A DNA stretch of 64,000 nucleotides. It comes from Sphagnum compactum (Eukaryota; Bryophyta; Sphagnopsida; Sphagnales). Location of the stretch: positions 18,166,001 through 18,230,000 of the forward strand of contig OZ234498.1 in the NCBI GenBank assembly GCA_965153455.1, read 5' to 3'. Shown here piece after piece: positions 62,279 to 64,000 of this stretch (position 1 is its first letter; every line of letters starts with the position of its first letter). Made by a program: the position numbers and the translations under genes. The notes below the pieces were generated by a model. That model saw only the letters and a list, made by a program, of their open reading frames with translations. It searched no databases and was not told where the DNA came from.

Positions 62279-64000
62279 CAATAGAACCTGTCTAAGTTAA
62301 TACTGCTAGGACCGGGGGTTCTGTATTAATTTAGACAGGATATTAATAAAGAAAGGGTCATTAAATAATTCTCCGCTCGCGCCATTTGTAACATTTGCGA
62401 GCCGTGGCGTTCACGTTGGGATAGCAGCAACCCACAACCACAACTGCAGCCACAACCAGAACCACAACACAATGGCTTCAAAGAGGTCCACCAATACGAA
62501 CATGACCACGAGGTTCGGATAGCTCTTTGTGAGCACAAGAAAAAGCATCCATTGCTCATGCAAGCAGACTTGATCACGTGGCTTCAGGAGATGCATAACG
62601 TTTATGTCAGTCAAGGAACGATTTCTCTAACGCTCAAACGCTCGGCTAAAATCCTTGCCAAGAAGGAGGATGTGAACCGAGCGGCAAAGTGGCAACGGAC
62701 CGTGAAGTACCCACTGATGGAGACAGCTCTGTACCGGTGGTTCCTCACATACCAGGACCAAGTCAATATGTCAGGTGACCTTACCAAAGAGAAGGCTGCG
62801 TACTTCCTTGCCGAGCTCTACCCTGGCCACAGGGCCTTTGAGTTCTCAAGTGGGTGGCTGGAAGCATTCAAAAATCGTCGCGGCATCAAGTCCTACCGCC
62901 GCTTTGGGGAGTCTGGATCAGCCAACATGGCTGTGATTGAAGAGAGCTTGCCGCATATTCGTTTGACTCTGGATCAGTATGAGCGGCGTGACGTCTACAA
63001 CATGGATGAAACTGGATTATTTTACAGAATGCAGGTAAGTGCAGCATGATACTGTATGCCCACTGCCAAACCATCGACTTACTTTCACTAACACATGACA
63101 TCTCAACAGGCGGACAATTCCTTGGCCACAAAGCAGCTTGAAGGACGCAAATAGAACAAGGAGCGTCTCACGCTGGCTGTGTGCTGCAATGCTGATGGCT
63201 CGGACAAGCTTCCACTTCTTGTCATTGGCAAATACGAAAACCCTCGCTGCTTCAAAAACGTCAACCGAGACAACTTTGGATGCAAGTACCGAAGCAACCC
63301 GAAGGCCTGGATGACACAAGTCATCTTTCTCGAGTGGCTGAAAGGGTTTGATGCGCGGATGGCAGGGCGTAATGTTCTTTTGATTATGGACAACTACAGC
63401 GCACATATCCCGTTAATGCAGCTCGCATCTGTTGTTACACTCCGCAACACAACCGTGTTCTATTTGCCACCAAACACGACCTCGAAGATTCAGCCTTGCG
63501 ACGCAGGAATTATCCGAAGCCTCAAGACTTACTATCGGCGCCGTTTCAATCGCCTCCTCATTCAGCGCCTTCAGGACAAGGTAGCAGACCCCGAGAAGAT
63601 CGACGTCCTCGAGGCTATGCACATTGCTGTTGCAGCCTGGAACATGGATGTGAAGCCAGAAACAATCCGCAACTGCTTTCGCCATTGCCGAATTCGCACT
63701 ACCAATGCTGATGTGACACCGGTCCCGAAAGAGCCGCTTATTGACCCTGAGGTGATCAAGGATCTCGAAGAGCAGGTTCAAGAGCTTCGGTACCGGAACC
63801 CAATGGATATTCGCAATCTCATCGACTATCCTGCTGAGCGCGAAGTTGCTTATGTTCCGACTCAGGAGGAAATTGTGCAGGACCTCTCCACCAATCATGT
63901 GGCGAAAGATGAAGTGGAGGCCGATGACAGTCAAGAATCCATTCCTGTGAAGGTAATTGAAGCACTACAGTGTGCAAGTTTGCTGCAGCAATTCTGGATG
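62279..64000 (+). mobile_element. Pogo-type DNA transposon, left end to window edge
   Basis: The element starts CAATAGAACCTGTCTAAG directly after TA (62277-62278). Its first ~55 bp match the left end of the MITE at 30947 in layout and in words (GGACCGG, TATTAATTTA). A second copy of the terminal word (TTTAGACAGGATATTAAT) follows inverted at ~62330. The transposase gene begins ~190 bp inside. The right end is outside the window. Confidence 0.85.
62472..64000 (+). pseudogene. Pogo/Tigger-type transposase (CENP-B-like HTH plus DDE), broken
   Basis: From ATG 62472 (MASKRS) the frame stops at 62520-62522. The family sequence resumes in another frame with RIALCEHKKKHPLLMQADL, WLQEMHNVYVSQGTIS (CENP-B-type HTH) and FSSGWLEAFKNRRGIK, so a small indel near 62500 is likely. 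The catalytic domain follows: VYNMDETGLFYRMQ (first Asp), a 75-bp GT-AG intron at 63035-63109, then KLPLLVIGKYENPRCFKN, LLIMDNYSAH (second Asp) and LPPNTTSKIQPCDAG (third Asp, ~36 residues on), i.e. DDD. A TAG at 63152-63154 stands where Gln (CAG) fits. The frame is then open to the window edge. The catalytic triad survives but the two breaks make this copy non-autonomous. Confidence 0.88.

Noticed and set aside
1-64000. CRISPR arrays, tRNA and rRNA genes, prokaryotic operons
   Set aside because: No regularly spaced repeats with unique spacers, no cloverleaf or rRNA sequence recognised; gene structure is eukaryotic.
62279-64000. Domesticated pogo-derived host gene (CENP-B-like)
   Set aside because: TIR and TA at the left end, an early frameshift and an in-frame TAG point to an ordinary decayed transposon copy.

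Overview
The window is nuclear DNA of a plant (streptophyte). Evidence: a plastid APO-family gene, two class III peroxidases, an expansin relic, a plant-type p23 co-chaperone, short GT-AG introns in the genes, and plant transposon families (pogo-like, Helitron-type helicase, Ty3-type LTR element, MITEs) in AT-rich intergenic DNA. The mobile-element-rich layout and an unusual MAPK-like kinase would fit a non-seed plant, but the species cannot be fixed from sequence alone.

Layout. 0.6-1.2 kb: intronless p23 co-chaperone (-). 1.7-2.1 kb: a MITE whose inverted sibling lies at 42.5-42.9 kb. 6.1-10.0 kb: intronless, broken SF3B1 copy (+). 13.3-18.6 kb: a 16-exon CMGC/MAPK-like kinase (-), reconstructed here with every exon phase consistent (581 aa) and with a 25-nt micro-exon. 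20.8-22.2 kb: decayed PIF1/Helitron helicase (-). 28.3-29.9 kb: class III peroxidase (-), with a close paralogue at 47.0-48.4 kb (+). The roughly 17 kb between them holds a pogo-type MITE (30.9 kb), an expansin pseudogene (33.2-33.7 kb), a minisatellite (34.6 kb), a decayed Ty3 LTR retroelement (35.5-40.2 kb) and the second MITE. 50.0-50.6 kb: ABCF/GCN pseudogene (+). 52.3-56.0 kb: 12-exon DHRS7-like short-chain dehydrogenase (-), divergent from the APO gene at 56.4-59.7 kb (+, 4 exons). 62.3-64.0 kb: the left end and transposase of a pogo element that runs off the window.

The genes do not form one pathway. Main themes: (1) an atypical MAPK-like kinase whose activation segment reads T-K-M where MAPKs have T-x-Y; (2) an inverted peroxidase pair whose intron 1 looks more similar than the 5' part of exon 1, suggesting gene conversion; (3) a 493-bp MITE whose ends match those of the pogo element at the window end; (4) several dead copies whose stops fit deamination of methylated cytosine. 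No CRISPR array, tRNA or rRNA gene was seen. Splice models were derived by hand from GT-AG sites and reading-frame continuity and have no transcript support here.
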